Source: JAGXLC01 sp041686375 (GTDB lineage: Bacteria > Bacteroidota > Bacteroidia > Bacteroidales > UBA12077). From it: DNA of 64,000 nt. The notes beneath the pieces were generated by a model. It searched no databases, had not been told where the DNA came from, and saw only the letters and a list, made by a program, of their open reading frames with translations. Positions within the stretch are counted from its first letter, which is position 1, and each line of letters starts with the position of its first letter. Below, piece by piece: positions 17,352 through 27,937 of this stretch. The position numbers and the translations under genes are program-made. The DNA is taken from NCBI GenBank assembly GCA_041686375.1, contig JAWLEB010000004.1, positions 75,174 through 139,173 of the forward strand. The letters run 5' to 3'.

Positions 17352-17927
17352 CTATTTATCTTCTTGTTGCTTTTTTTGTTCTTCTTTTTGTTCTTCCGTT
17401 GGTTCCGTGTAGCTGTATGCAATGCCTTCTATTTCATAAGTAGGTACTTCGCCAAACCCACCGGATGCTTCAGTATCTGTTACTAAAACAAATTCTGCAC
17501 CCATATTTGCTGCACGCCTTTTTATCCGGATCTTGGCATTTCGTTCTGCTGATTTAGGTGTTCGTGTATTAGTGCCTGAATTGCCGTGTACTTCTCCAAC
17601 TTCATGGAGATTTTTTACATCACTCTCATCTTCTGTCAGAATTACATTTCGCCAATCAATAGACTCCACATCCATTACAAGAGGATCATTAAAGTGCTCT
17701 TTTCGCCCCGATGCAAATATAATTTTATGAAGATTTTTCGTTTTAATATATTGCATCTCGTCATCTCCAGGCTCTTTATAAGCTACACTTGTATATCTGA
17801 CGCCTTTTATATCCACAAGTATTTTTTCCTGCCCCAAAAGATACATGGTATCAAGTTCAGTTTTTTCCTGGGAATATACTGAAACAGCCGATAAAATAAT
17901 TATTAAGAAAAATACTCCCTTTTTCAT
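17352..17927 (-). CDS. Putative secreted protein of unknown function
   Basis: 191 residues from the ATG of MKKGVFFLIIILSAVSVYSQE, a standard signal peptide; the frame also offers a start four codons upstream. The mature part includes KILVDIKGVRYTSVAYKEPGDDEM and LHKIIFASGRKE, a pattern seen in Bacteroidota proteins that report on promoter-like or conserved periplasmic beta domains. It also contains MGAEFVLVTDTEA and ends in a low-complexity charged tail (EEQKEEQKKQQEDK). I do not recognise a named family. It is convergent with the repeat behind rlmN and divergent from parE. Periplasmic location is inferred from the leader. Confidence 0.8.
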   Translation of the reverse strand: MKKGVFFLIIILSAVSVYSQEKTELDTMYLLGQEKILVDIKGVRYTSVAYKEPGDDEMQYIKTKNLHKIIFASGRKEHFNDPLVMDVESIDWRNVILTEDESDVKNLHEVGEVHGNSGTNTRTPKSAERNAKIRIKRRAANMGAEFVLVTDTEASGGFGEVPTYEIEGIAYSYTEPTEEQKEEQKKQQEDK

Positions 17928-18222
17928 TATACGAATCATATTAATAGTTTAATAGGGATAAAAACAAAAAACATACCACAGTAAGACTTTTATGTTTGAG
18001 ATAAACATCTATCTTTTTTACCAGATACAAAATTATTCAATTAAATTAAGTTACCCAAAAGTAAGTAACGAATCTTCTTAGTAAATAAGTACAAAAAAAT
18101 TAATAACTTATTCATTCGTATTCAATAAATAAAAAAATAATTAACAAATTCTGTTTTGCTTGTTGAAAAACAAATTCCACAGCAATTATTCTTTTCTTTA
18201 TTTTTACAAAAAATTTAGACAT

Positions 18223-20061
18223 ATGGTGGACAATTATTCTGAAGAGACTATCAGGACATTAGAGTGGAAAGAACACATAAGAAAGCGTCCCGGTATGTAT
18301 ATCGGAAAACTGGGCGACGGTTCCTCTCAGGATGATGGTATCTATGTATTGATGAAAGAGGTGATTGACAATTCCATTGATGAATATATGATGGGATTCG
18401 GTAAAAAAATAGAAGTAGAGGTAAAAGACAAAAAAGTCAGCGTAAGAGACTACGGAAGAGGAGTTCCATTGGGTAAAATTAAAGAAGTTGCTTCTAAGAT
18501 GAATACAGGGGCAAAATATGACTCTAAGGTATTTAAAAAGTCGGTTGGTTTAAACGGGGTTGGAATAAAAGCCGTAAATGCTTTGTCCCAATACTTCAGA
18601 ATAGAAGCATTTAGAGAACAGCAAACTACAGGCGTGGAGTTTGAGAAAGGCGAAATGATTCAGGAGTATGACACCCATCCTACTGAAGAAAAAAACGGGA
18701 CCCTGGTTACATTTTCTCCTGATAATGATCTTTTTGGTGACTACCATTTTATTGAGGAGTATATTGAAAATATGCTTAAAAACTATGCATCCCTCAATGC
18801 AGGCCTAACTATAGTTTTCAATGGCAATCCGCTTCGTTCGAAAAATGGACTAAAAGACTTGCTGGAAGATAAAATGAGCTCGGAAGGATTATATCCCATT
18901 ATCCATCTTAAAGGTGAAGATATTGAAATTGCCATGACCCACGGAAATCAATATGGAGAAGAGTACTATAGTTTTGTGAATGGCCAGCATACTAATCAGG
19001 GAGGGACACACCTGACTACTTTCAAAGAGGCATTGGTGAAAACACTTCGGGATTTCTACAGAAAAGATTATGAAGCTTCTGACATTCGTACTTCTATAAT
19101 TGCTGCTATAAGTTTAAAAATTGAAGAACCGGTTTTTGAATCTCAGACAAAAACCAAGCTTGGCTCTAAAGAAATGGAACCTGGCGGACGTTCAATAAGG
19201 AATTTTATTGTCGAGTTTGTAAAAACCAAGCTGGACAACTTTCTGCACATGAATCAAGAGACAGCTGATATTTTGCTGAAGAAAATTGTTGCATCGGAAA
19301 AAGAACGCAAGGAAATTAATGGTATCAAAAAGATTGCTAAAAAAAGAGCCAAAAAAGCTAACCTACACAACAGAAAACTCAGAGACTCTAGAGTACATTT
19401 AAACAGCAGTCATGAAAAAAGAATGGACTCAACCATTTTTATCACTGAAGGTGACTCTGCAAGTGGTTCAATTACCAAAGCGAGAGATGTAAATACTCAG
19501 GCAGTTTTCAGCCTTAAAGGTAAACCGCTTAATACTTATGGACTTACAAAAAAAATCGTATATGAAAACGAAGAGTTTAATCTACTTCAGGCCGCATTGA
19601 ACATTGAGGAAGGCATTGAAAACCTTCGTTATAACAATATTGTAATTGCTACAGATGCTGATGTAGATGGCATGCATATACGGTTGTTACTGATTACGTT
19701 TTTTCTTCAGTTTTTCCCCGATTTGATAAAAAATGGTCATCTCTATATTTTACAGACACCATTATTCAGAGTCAGAAATAAAAAACAAACCTTCTATTGC
19801 TATAATGAAGGAGAAAAACAACAAGCAATCAAAAAAATAGGAAAAAATGCTGAAGTAACCCGTTTTAAAGGTCTGGGTGAAATATCGCCTGAAGAATTCA
19901 AGCGTTTTATTCGGGAAGATATTCGTCTTGAGCCGGTAAGACTGCATAAGGATGACATCATAAAACAGTTACTTTCCTTTTATATGGGGAAAAATTCGCC
20001 AGAAAGACAAGATTTTATTGTTGAAAACCTCAGAGTGGAGGAACAATTGGAAGAAGCATAA
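18223..20061 (+). CDS. parE: DNA topoisomerase IV subunit B
   Basis: About 612 residues from the ATG of MVDNYSEETIRTLEWKEHIRKRPGMYIG. The frame is open upstream but that part is unrelated to the family. The GHKL ATPase shows EVIDNSIDEY and GRGVPLG, the ATP-lid region GLNGVGIKAVNALS, and the transducer QTKTKL. The TOPRIM part has EGDSASG and DADVDGMHI, the metal-binding acidic residues. It pairs with parC five codons downstream to form topoisomerase IV, which decatenates chromosomes. A GyrB role cannot be excluded from one subunit, but the tight parE-parC pairing and parC sequence support topoisomerase IV. Confidence 0.95.
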   Translation: MVDNYSEETIRTLEWKEHIRKRPGMYIGKLGDGSSQDDGIYVLMKEVIDNSIDEYMMGFGKKIEVEVKDKKVSVRDYGRGVPLGKIKEVASKMNTGAKYDSKVFKKSVGLNGVGIKAVNALSQYFRIEAFREQQTTGVEFEKGEMIQEYDTHPTEEKNGTLVTFSPDNDLFGDYHFIEEYIENMLKNYASLNAGLTIVFNGNPLRSKNGLKDLLEDKMSSEGLYPIIHLKGEDIEIAMTHGNQYGEEYYSFVNGQHTNQGGTHLTTFKEALVKTLRDFYRKDYEASDIRTSIIAAISLKIEEPVFESQTKTKLGSKEMEPGGRSIRNFIVEFVKTKLDNFLHMNQETADILLKKIVASEKERKEINGIKKIAKKRAKKANLHNRKLRDSRVHLNSSHEKRMDSTIFITEGDSASGSITKARDVNTQAVFSLKGKPLNTYGLTKKIVYENEEFNLLQAALNIEEGIENLRYNNIVIATDADVDGMHIRLLLITFFLQFFPDLIKNGHLYILQTPLFRVRNKKQTFYCYNEGEKQQAIKKIGKNAEVTRFKGLGEISPEEFKRFIREDIRLEPVRLHKDDIIKQLLSFYMGKNSPERQDFIVENLRVEEQLEEA

Positions 20062-20070
20062 AAATTGGAT

Positions 20071-22665
20071 ATGGAAATGGAAGAAAGAGAAAATAAACAG
20101 CCAGAGGAACAAAAAGATAACCAGAACATAGAATATGACAGCAATGGGGAACCACTCCATCGAATAACCCATTTATCCGGAATGTACAAGGATTGGTTTT
20201 TGGATTATGCTTCATACGTAATCCTTGAAAGAGCGGTTCCTCACCTCAATGATGGTTTAAAACCCGTACAGCGCAGGATTCTTCATACAATGAGAAAGAT
20301 GGACGACGGCCGTTTTATTAAAGTCGCCAATATTATTGGGTACACCATGCAATTTCACCCGCATGGAGATGCCTCTATTGGTGAAGCGCTAATTCAACTT
20401 GGTCAGAAAAACCTGTTGGTTGAAACACAGGGAAACTGGGGAAATACAATGACCGGTGATAGTTCGGCAGCACCGCGTTATATTGAGGCACGATTATCCA
20501 AATTTGCCCACGACGTTGTTTTTAATCCGAAAACTACAAAATGGAAAACATCATATGACGGCAGAAACCAGGAACCAATAACCCTGCCGGTTAAATTTCC
20601 TTTATTACTTGCTCAAGGTGTGGAGGGTATTGCGGTTGGACTGGCATCCAAAATTTTACCTCATAATTTTAATGAATTAATAGACAGCGCGATTGCTTAT
20701 CTCCAGGGAAAAGCGTTTAAGTTATATCCGGATTTTCCAACTGGCGGAATTGCTGATTTTTCTAGATACAACGATGGCAAACGCGGAGGACAGGTAAAAG
20801 TAAGGGCGAAAATCGAAAAATATGACAAAGGAACCCTGGCTATAACGGAAATACCCTACGGAAAAACAACAAATTCGCTCATCGATTCAATACTCAAGGC
20901 AAACGATAAAGGAAAAATTAAAGTCAAAAAGATTGATGATAACACGGCTGAAAATGTCGAAATTCTAATTCACCTAGCCAACGGAATTTCCCTGGATAAA
21001 ACCATTGATGCACTCTATGCCTTCACCGACTGTGAAATTTCTATCTCACCAAATGCCTGTGTAATAGAAGAATACAGACCACGTTTTCTCGGTGTTGATA
21101 AGATGCTGAAAATATCCACTGAAAAAACGCGTGATTTGCTAAAACAGGAACTGGAAATAAAGCTTGCCGAGTTGAAAGAAGCCTGGCATATGTCATCCCT
21201 TGAAAAAATCTTTATTGAAAATAAAATCTATAATCACATAGAAGATTGTGAAACATGGGAAGAGATAATTGAAACCATTGACAAAAAGTTAGATCCGTTT
21301 AAGAATTTGTTGATACAGGAAGTAACAAGAGAAGAGATCATTAAACTCACCGAAATTAAAATTAAAAGGATCTCCAAATACGATTCTAAAAAGGCTGACG
21401 AGTATATCCGAAGCATCGAAGATGAAATAGAAGAGGTAAAGAGAAAACTGGATAACCTCACAAATTATACCATTGAATACTTTAAGAATATTAAGAAAAA
21501 ATACGGAAAAGGCAGAGAACGAAAAACTGAAATCAGAAATCTGGAATCAATAGAAGCCACAAAGGTAGTTGTAGCTAATGAGAAGCTTTATGTGAACAGA
21601 AAAGAAGGCTTTATAGGGACAGGTTTAAAGAAAGATGAATATGTCTGTGACTGCTCTGATATTGATGAAATAATTGTTTTCAGGAAAAACGGAAAATACA
21701 TTATCACTAAAGCTGATGATAAAGTATTTGTCGGTAAAGATATTGAGCACTTGAGGGTATTCAAAAGGAATGATGAACGTACCATATACAATCTTTTATA
21801 CAGGGATGGACTCAATGGAAAAATTATGATGAAGCGATGTCCTATCTCAGGAATTACAAGAGACCGGGAATATGATCTCACCAAAGGAACACCCGGCTCG
21901 AAAATTCTGTATTTAAGCGCTAATCCCAATGGTGAGGCAGAAACTCTGAAGGTTTATCTGCATCCCAAACCACGTTTGAAAAAACGTATCTTAGAACTTG
22001 ATTTTAGTGAGTTGGCAATAAAAGGCAGAAATGCACAAGGAAATATCTTTACACCACATGCCGTACACAAAGTAGTAGTGAAAGAGAAAGGAACATCAAC
22101 TCTGGGTGGCAAACACATATGGTTTGACCATGAAATACTGAGATTGACCACAGAAGAAAAAGGTCAATATCTGGGCGAATTTTTCAATGGTGATAAGATA
22201 TTAGTCGTAACAAATGACGGTACTTATAAATTCACCAGTTTCGATTTGATGAATCATTATGACGATAACATCAAGCTTATTGAGAAATTTGATGAAGACA
22301 AAGTATATACAGCTATTTTTCGCGATGGTGAAACCGGATATTATTACACCAAACGATTCCGTTTTGAATATGGCATTAAAGAAATGAGTTTTATTGGCGA
22401 GCATAAGAATTCAAAACTCATTCATCTCTTAGCAGATAAATATCCTCGGATAAAACTGCAATTTGGAGGTAAAAACAAAAAGCGTGAGGATAAAGAAATT
22501 ACCCTTAGTGAATTTATTAAAGAAAAGAGTGTAAAGGCAAAAGGAAAAAGATTGACAGACGGAGAGCTCAAGAAAATTCATATACTGGAGCCTTTACCCG
22601 ACCCGGAGGAGGAAAAGGAAGAAGATAAGGAAGATGAAAAATCCCAGATGAGCCTGAATTTTTAA
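20071..22665 (+). CDS. parC: DNA topoisomerase IV subunit A
   Basis: About 864 residues; an in-frame TTG lies six bases upstream but the ATG is preferred. The winged-helix breakage-reunion domain shows DGLKPVQRRILHTM, FHPHGDASIGEAL and the active-site tyrosine Tyr137 in AAPRYIEARL. A coiled-coil tower follows (residues about 330-480), then a C-terminal beta-pinwheel-like region and an acidic tail. The GyrA-box is not recognised, which fits ParC rather than GyrA. The start lies 9 bases after the parE stop, so the two are translated from one message. aroK follows 27 bases later and is probably in the same operon. Confidence 0.95.
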   Translation: MEMEERENKQPEEQKDNQNIEYDSNGEPLHRITHLSGMYKDWFLDYASYVILERAVPHLNDGLKPVQRRILHTMRKMDDGRFIKVANIIGYTMQFHPHGDASIGEALIQLGQKNLLVETQGNWGNTMTGDSSAAPRYIEARLSKFAHDVVFNPKTTKWKTSYDGRNQEPITLPVKFPLLLAQGVEGIAVGLASKILPHNFNELIDSAIAYLQGKAFKLYPDFPTGGIADFSRYNDGKRGGQVKVRAKIEKYDKGTLAITEIPYGKTTNSLIDSILKANDKGKIKVKKIDDNTAENVEILIHLANGISLDKTIDALYAFTDCEISISPNACVIEEYRPRFLGVDKMLKISTEKTRDLLKQELEIKLAELKEAWHMSSLEKIFIENKIYNHIEDCETWEEIIETIDKKLDPFKNLLIQEVTREEIIKLTEIKIKRISKYDSKKADEYIRSIEDEIEEVKRKLDNLTNYTIEYFKNIKKKYGKGRERKTEIRNLESIEATKVVVANEKLYVNRKEGFIGTGLKKDEYVCDCSDIDEIIVFRKNGKYIITKADDKVFVGKDIEHLRVFKRNDERTIYNLLYRDGLNGKIMMKRCPISGITRDREYDLTKGTPGSKILYLSANPNGEAETLKVYLHPKPRLKKRILELDFSELAIKGRNAQGNIFTPHAVHKVVVKEKGTSTLGGKHIWFDHEILRLTTEEKGQYLGEFFNGDKILVVTNDGTYKFTSFDLMNHYDDNIKLIEKFDEDKVYTAIFRDGETGYYYTKRFRFEYGIKEMSFIGEHKNSKLIHLLADKYPRIKLQFGGKNKKREDKEITLSEFIKEKSVKAKGKRLTDGELKKIHILEPLPDPEEEKEEDKEDEKSQMSLNF

Positions 22666-22692
22666 ATATAATTCACTGGAAAAGAGATTAAT

Positions 22693-23202
22693 ATGACAGT
22701 CTTTTTAATTGGTTTTATGGGCAGTGGCAAAACCACTGTGGGGAGAAAACTGGCATCAAAACTCAACATGCAATCCGTTGACCTTGATGATAAAATTGAA
22801 GAGGAAACCGGAATGACAATAGAACAGATATTCAATACCAAAGGAGAGGAATATTTCAGAGACATTGAAAACAAATGTTTAAAAAAGGTTATAAAACAAA
22901 AGAATCTTATTCTGTCAACAGGAGGTGGAACTCCTTGTTATATGGACAATATGCGATTTATGAACCAGCAGGGAGTTACCGTTTATATCAAAATGAATTC
23001 ATATGAATTATACTCAAGATTGATATATAGCAAGACAAACAGGCCGTTACTAAAAAATAAAGAGAAAGCAGAGATGAAGCAATTCATACAAAATAAGCTA
23101 ACTGAGAGGAAACCTTACTATGAAAAGGCTCAGTTGATTGTAAAGGGGTTAAACATAAATGTAGGTGAATTAGCAGAGCAAATTAAAAAGAAAATGCAAT
23201 AA
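22693..23202 (+). CDS. aroK: Shikimate kinase
   Basis: 169 residues. It phosphorylates shikimate at O3 using ATP, step five of the chorismate pathway. The Walker A motif is GFMGSGKTTVG (residues 6-16), the shikimate-binding DLDDKIEE follows, and the STGGGTPCY motif and the LID arginine region (KTNRPLL) are present. It is compact and complete. Position 27 bases behind parC suggests cotranscription. The following 289 bases up to the ribonucleotide reductase contain no gene. Confidence 0.96.
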   Translation: MTVFLIGFMGSGKTTVGRKLASKLNMQSVDLDDKIEEETGMTIEQIFNTKGEEYFRDIENKCLKKVIKQKNLILSTGGGTPCYMDNMRFMNQQGVTVYIKMNSYELYSRLIYSKTNRPLLKNKEKAEMKQFIQNKLTERKPYYEKAQLIVKGLNINVGELAEQIKKKMQ

Positions 23203-23491
23203 ATTGACGTTTAATTAGTATGCAAAGTAGCAACACTGAATATTATTAAGACAATTAAGAAAAATTGTTGATAAAAAGAAAAAAGAAAAATCAAACAAGG
23301 CCAGTTGAAGCAATTTTCAACGTAATCAGCAAATTATCAGTATATAAAGAACAGGGTTGAAAACTTGAGTTAAATGTTAATAAAAGGAAATATTTTGTCT
23401 TTGATGAGATGTTTGCAATTCATAACTTGCATTAGCGTATCCCGACATCAATCATTTTCTAAAACATTAGCTATAAAAAAATAATATAAAT

Positions 23492-26068
23492 ATGTACGTA
23501 AAAGGAAAAGCAACAGACGAAGAAAAACAGGATGGTAAGGCAGAAAATCAGAAGGTTAAGACTTATACTTTCGATGAAGCCTTTAAAAGTTCACTGGAAT
23601 ATTTTAAAGGTGATGAACTGGCTGCACGAGTATGGGCAAACAAATATGCGCTAAAGGATTCATACGGGAATCTGTTCGAAAAAAATCCGGATGATATGCA
23701 CCGTCGACTGGCAAGAGAAATAGCCAGAATAGAAAACAAATATCCAAGTCCACTTAAAGAAGAAGAGGTCTATCAACTTTTAAAAGATTTTCGGTATATT
23801 GTTCCACAAGGTGGTCCTATGGCAGGAATTGGCAACGAGTATCAGATCGCCTCTCTTTCCAACTGTTTTGTGATAGGTAACGAAGGTCCTTCTGACTCCT
23901 ATGGTGGAATAATGAAAATTGATCAGGAACAGGTGCAATTAATGAAAAGAAGAGGTGGAGTAGGGCATGACCTGTCGCATATTAGACCATCAGGCAGCCC
24001 CGTATTGAATAGTGCATTGACTTCTACTGGCGTTGTTCCTTTTATGGAAAGATTTTCTAATTCAACAAGAGAAGTGGCACAAGATGGCCGACGGGGTGCA
24101 CTTATGCTCACAATCTCAATAAAACACCCTGATGCAGAACATTTCATAGATGCAAAAATGGATTCTGGTAAAGTAACAGGGGCAAACGTCTCCGTAAAAA
24201 TTGACCACGAATTTATGGATGCTGTAGTAAACAATAAGCCCTATCAGCAAGAATTTCCTGTATACTCCGATAATCCGACGTTTAAGCAAACCATAGACGC
24301 AAGAAAGTTATGGGACAAAATTGTACATAATGCATGGAAATCTGCTGAACCTGGTGTTTTATTCTGGGATACTGTTATTAATGAATCTGTCGCTGATTGT
24401 TATGCTGATGAAGGATTCCGCACTATTGCAACCAATCCGTGTGGGGAGATTCCCCTTTGCCCGTATGATAGCTGCCGCCTACTGGCCATTAACCTCTATA
24501 GCTATGTTGAAAATCCCTTTACGGAGAAAGCCCGCTTTAATTTCGATAAATTCAAAAAACACCTTGGTTATGCCCAACGTATCATGGATGATATAATTGA
24601 TATAGAAGTTGAAAAGGTCGATGCCATAATTAAAAAAATAGAAAACGACCCGGAAGACTTTGAATTAAAAAGGGTAGAATATAGCCTCTGGCAAAATATC
24701 AGGAAAAAAGCCATGCAAGGACGACGAACAGGTGTTGGAATTACTGCTGAAGGAGATATGCTCGCCGGATTGGGGCTAAGGTATGGTAGCGAAAATGCTA
24801 TTGACTTTTCAGAAGAGATACATAAAACCATAGCTATTGAAGCTTATCGTTCATCCGTAGATATGGCAAAGGACAGAGGTCCTTTCGAAATATTTGATGC
24901 AGAAAAAGAAAATGACAATCCTCTTATTAATCGGATTAAAAATGAAGACCCGGAAATTTATGAAAATATGAGGAAATACGGACGAAGAAATATTTCTTTG
25001 TTAACCATTGCTCCAACAGGAACAACGAGTCTGATGACACAGACAACATCAGGAATTGAACCTGTGTTTATGCCAGTATACAAAAGACGCAGAAAAGTAA
25101 ATCCTAATGACTCCAATGCAAATATTACGTATGTTGATGAAATTGGCGATTCATGGGAAGAATATAATGTATTTCATCACAAATTCATGGATTGGCTTAC
25201 AATGAATGGTTATGAACCGGAAGAGGTAAAAAAATATGATGATGATACAATCGATGAAATCATAAAAAAGTCCCCCTACTATAAAGCTACTTCCAGTGAT
25301 GTAGATTGGGTCAGCAAAGTAAAAATGCAGGGAAGAATACAAAAATGGGTAGACCATTCTATAAGTGTTACCATTAATCTCCCGGAAAAGGCTACTGAAG
25401 AATTGGTAGGAGAATTGTATGTTACTGCATGGGAAAGTGGCTGTAAAGGAGTAACTGTTTACAGAGAAAATTCTCGTTCAGGGGTGCTAATCTCCAATAA
25501 TAAAAAGAAAGGCAGTGATGAGTCCATTAAACGACCCAAAGTACTGGATGCTGAAGTTATACGGTTTAAAAATGAGGAGGAAGATTGGATAGCCTTTGTA
25601 GGAATTAAAGATGGAAGGCCATACGAAATATTTACAGGACTGGCCGATGAAGAAGTGTTACCAATACCCAAATCGGTGAAAAAAGGAAAAATTATAAAAG
25701 TTAAGAAAGAACCCGGCACGAGCCGTTATGATTTTCAATATACTGATAAATTTGGATATGAAAATACATTAGGCGGTATATCCCATATGTTCAACACAGA
25801 ATTCTGGAATTATGCCAAATTAATATCCGGTGTGCTTCGCCATGGTATGCCATTGCCTGATGTTGTGAATCTTGTCTCATCACTCAGCTTGAATACAGAA
25901 ACCATCAATACATGGAAAAAAGGTGTAGAAAGAGCCCTTAAACGCTATATTCCCGATGGAACAAAGGCACGAAAAGGAACCAGATGTGATAGTTGTGGAG
26001 AAGAAAATCTGATTTACCAGGAAGGCTGCCTTATCTGTCAAAGCTGCGGCTATTCAAAATGTGGATGA
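23492..26068 (+). CDS. nrdJ: Adenosylcobalamin-dependent (class II) ribonucleotide reductase
   Basis: 858 residues. It makes deoxyribonucleotides using a B12-derived radical, so it works with or without oxygen. The active-site cysteines are seen in SNCFVIG and TNPCGEIPL, with the GRRTGVGITAEGDMLAGLG loop and the APTGTTSLMTQTTSGIEP signature. The C-terminal part (VIRFKNEEEDWIAFVGIKDGRPYEIF) is the domain found in NrdJ proteins. It ends in a zinc ribbon, CDSCGEENL...CLICQSCGYSKCG, whose last cysteines can shuttle reducing equivalents. No class I or III reductase is nearby. A strong terminator follows. No cobalamin riboswitch is recognised upstream. Confidence 0.96.
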   Translation: MYVKGKATDEEKQDGKAENQKVKTYTFDEAFKSSLEYFKGDELAARVWANKYALKDSYGNLFEKNPDDMHRRLAREIARIENKYPSPLKEEEVYQLLKDFRYIVPQGGPMAGIGNEYQIASLSNCFVIGNEGPSDSYGGIMKIDQEQVQLMKRRGGVGHDLSHIRPSGSPVLNSALTSTGVVPFMERFSNSTREVAQDGRRGALMLTISIKHPDAEHFIDAKMDSGKVTGANVSVKIDHEFMDAVVNNKPYQQEFPVYSDNPTFKQTIDARKLWDKIVHNAWKSAEPGVLFWDTVINESVADCYADEGFRTIATNPCGEIPLCPYDSCRLLAINLYSYVENPFTEKARFNFDKFKKHLGYAQRIMDDIIDIEVEKVDAIIKKIENDPEDFELKRVEYSLWQNIRKKAMQGRRTGVGITAEGDMLAGLGLRYGSENAIDFSEEIHKTIAIEAYRSSVDMAKDRGPFEIFDAEKENDNPLINRIKNEDPEIYENMRKYGRRNISLLTIAPTGTTSLMTQTTSGIEPVFMPVYKRRRKVNPNDSNANITYVDEIGDSWEEYNVFHHKFMDWLTMNGYEPEEVKKYDDDTIDEIIKKSPYYKATSSDVDWVSKVKMQGRIQKWVDHSISVTINLPEKATEELVGELYVTAWESGCKGVTVYRENSRSGVLISNNKKKGSDESIKRPKVLDAEVIRFKNEEEDWIAFVGIKDGRPYEIFTGLADEEVLPIPKSVKKGKIIKVKKEPGTSRYDFQYTDKFGYENTLGGISHMFNTEFWNYAKLISGVLRHGMPLPDVVNLVSSLSLNTETINTWKKGVERALKRYIPDGTKARKGTRCDSCGEENLIYQEGCLICQSCGYSKCG

Positions 26069-26091
26069 TGCGTAGATTATAAAAATGTATT

Positions 26092-26132
26092 AATTAAAGC
26101 GCCTGCAGATATTTATTGCAGGCGCTTTAATT
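26092..26132 (+). terminator. Rho-independent terminator after nrdJ
   Basis: A perfect 16-bp stem (aattaaagcgcctgca and its complement) with a 9-base loop, ending ctttaatttg. It lies 23 bases past the nrdJ stop. Confidence 0.85.
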
Positions 26133-26321
26133 TGTTATGACGCTTAAGCGTAATCCTAATTTCTGTTTTTAGGTGGAAGTACATATATTAAACTTATTAT
26201 TAACATAACTGGTTATTCCTGAAATTTTTGAATATTCTTTTCTTTTTCTAATTTTACTCCGAATTTGCTTTTGCATTTGTTATAAGTACCAATAGAGCAT
26301 TAATACTGAAAGTTTAATCTG

Positions 26322-27908
26322 ATGGATTTCCTGAGCCAAACACATGTCGTCTTTTTTATCATTATTGCCGCTGGTATTGCCCTTGGCAGGATAAAAGTAA
26401 AGGGTATATCGCTTGATATTTCAGCGGTGATATTTGTTGCTTTGATTTTTGGACACTATGGATTTCATGTACCGGCAATTTTTCAAAAGATTGGACTTAT
26501 TCTTTTTATGTTTTCCGTGGGTATTCAGGCAGGCCCCGGGTTTTTTGACTCGTTTAAAAAAACAGGGAAAATTTTGATTTCGCTTGCCTTTTTAATCATT
26601 ATAATTGCGAGCCTGCTAACTGTACTATTGTCATACATTTGGGATATTCATTCTCGCCTGGCTGTTGGACTATTTACCGGAGCCCTGACAAGTACTTCAG
26701 GTTTGGCGGCTGCGATTGAGAGCACACAGTCTTCGATGTCTTCCATAGGCTTTGGTATTGCATATCCTTTTGGTGTGATTGGGGTTATTCTTTTTGCCCG
26801 ATTGTCTCCAAAGATTTTTAAAGTGAATATCAAAGAGGAAGAAGAGAAGTATCAGAGAGAAATTCAATCTGACCATCCTGACTTGATAACAAAGAATTAC
26901 CTTGTTGAAAACCCCAGAATTTTTGGTAACACTTTGAACGATCTGCATCTCCGATCCATGACAAATACGAATATTTCCCGGGTCATCAAGGATGGAGAAG
27001 TATTGCAGGCTGATGGTTCAACTGTTTTGCATAAAGGTGATATTTTAAGGGCTGTTGGTACTGCTGAAGATCTGAACCAGCTAAAATATATTATTGGTAA
27101 AGAAATAGAGGTAGAAATCCCGCTAAAAAGCAGGCTGGTAGTCAGAAAATTTCTGGTAACCAATAAATATGTTATTAATAAATCTTTAAAAGAATTGGGA
27201 TTATTGGTACAGTATAATGCTACAGCAACAGGGATACGAAGAAGTGGAATTGATATTATACCAAGGGCTAATAGCAAATTGAGGTTTGGAGATAAAATTG
27301 CTGTAACCCTGCCCGAAGATAATGTGAAGGAGCTTGGGAAGCTTTTTGGAGATAGCCGCAAAAAGATGGATGAATTGAACTTTTTGCCTATTGCCCTGGG
27401 AATACTGATAGGAATTATATTAGGTGAACTAACCATTCCTTTGGCTGGTGGAATTGAGTTTAAACTGGGATTGACTGGCGGTGTTTTGATTTCTGCTCTT
27501 GTATTAAGTAAGATCGGAAAAACAGGAAATATTGTCTGGAATGTTTCAGGGACCACCAATCAGTTTTTACGTAAACTGGGTTTGGTATTTTTCCTGGCAG
27601 CCGTTGGAACCAGCGCCGGAGAGCATTTGGTTGCAACAATCCAGGAAAGCGGTATTAAATTCTTAATTTCAGGCCTTATAATTACCTTGGTTCCTATGAT
27701 TCTTTCTATAAGCATCGGGTTTTATTTTTTTAAAATTAATTTTTTAACACTGATAGGGGCTTTAACAGGAAGTATGACCAGCACCCCTGCGCTTAGTGCT
27801 GTTGAACCAATGACAGACAGCAATGCTCCACAAGTAGCTTATGCTACGGTGTATCCTTTTGCTCTTGTACTTTTGATAATCGCCAGTCAATTGTTAGGGA
27901 AATTATAG
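26322..27908 (+). CDS. AspT/YidE-family transporter with RCK-C domains
   Basis: 528 residues. Two homologous membrane halves of about five helices each carry the duplicated signature: ALTSTSGLAAAIEST in the first and ALTGSMTSTPALSAVE in the second. Between them are two TrkA-C (RCK_C) regulatory domains, about residues 200-360 (KDGEVLQADGSTVLHKGDIL and FGDKIAVTLPEDNVKEL). This is the layout of the aspartate:alanine exchanger AspT and the YidE/YbjL group. The substrate cannot be inferred. DUF2784 follows at 29 bases and may be cotranscribed. Confidence 0.93.
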   Translation: MDFLSQTHVVFFIIIAAGIALGRIKVKGISLDISAVIFVALIFGHYGFHVPAIFQKIGLILFMFSVGIQAGPGFFDSFKKTGKILISLAFLIIIIASLLTVLLSYIWDIHSRLAVGLFTGALTSTSGLAAAIESTQSSMSSIGFGIAYPFGVIGVILFARLSPKIFKVNIKEEEEKYQREIQSDHPDLITKNYLVENPRIFGNTLNDLHLRSMTNTNISRVIKDGEVLQADGSTVLHKGDILRAVGTAEDLNQLKYIIGKEIEVEIPLKSRLVVRKFLVTNKYVINKSLKELGLLVQYNATATGIRRSGIDIIPRANSKLRFGDKIAVTLPEDNVKELGKLFGDSRKKMDELNFLPIALGILIGIILGELTIPLAGGIEFKLGLTGGVLISALVLSKIGKTGNIVWNVSGTTNQFLRKLGLVFFLAAVGTSAGEHLVATIQESGIKFLISGLIITLVPMILSISIGFYFFKINFLTLIGALTGSMTSTPALSAVEPMTDSNAPQVAYATVYPFALVLLIIASQLLGKL

Positions 27909-27937
27909 TAAGTAGCTTTTTAATTTGTCTGTAATAT

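Noticed and set aside
23203..23491. Cobalamin riboswitch before nrdJ
   Set aside because: No B12-box-like motif or suitable stems can be seen; kept only as a query in the findings.
26897..27559. Long open frame on the minus strand inside the transporter gene
   Set aside because: It is antisense to a complete AspT/YidE gene, has low-complexity Ser/Pro/Ile composition and no recognisable motif; a shadow.
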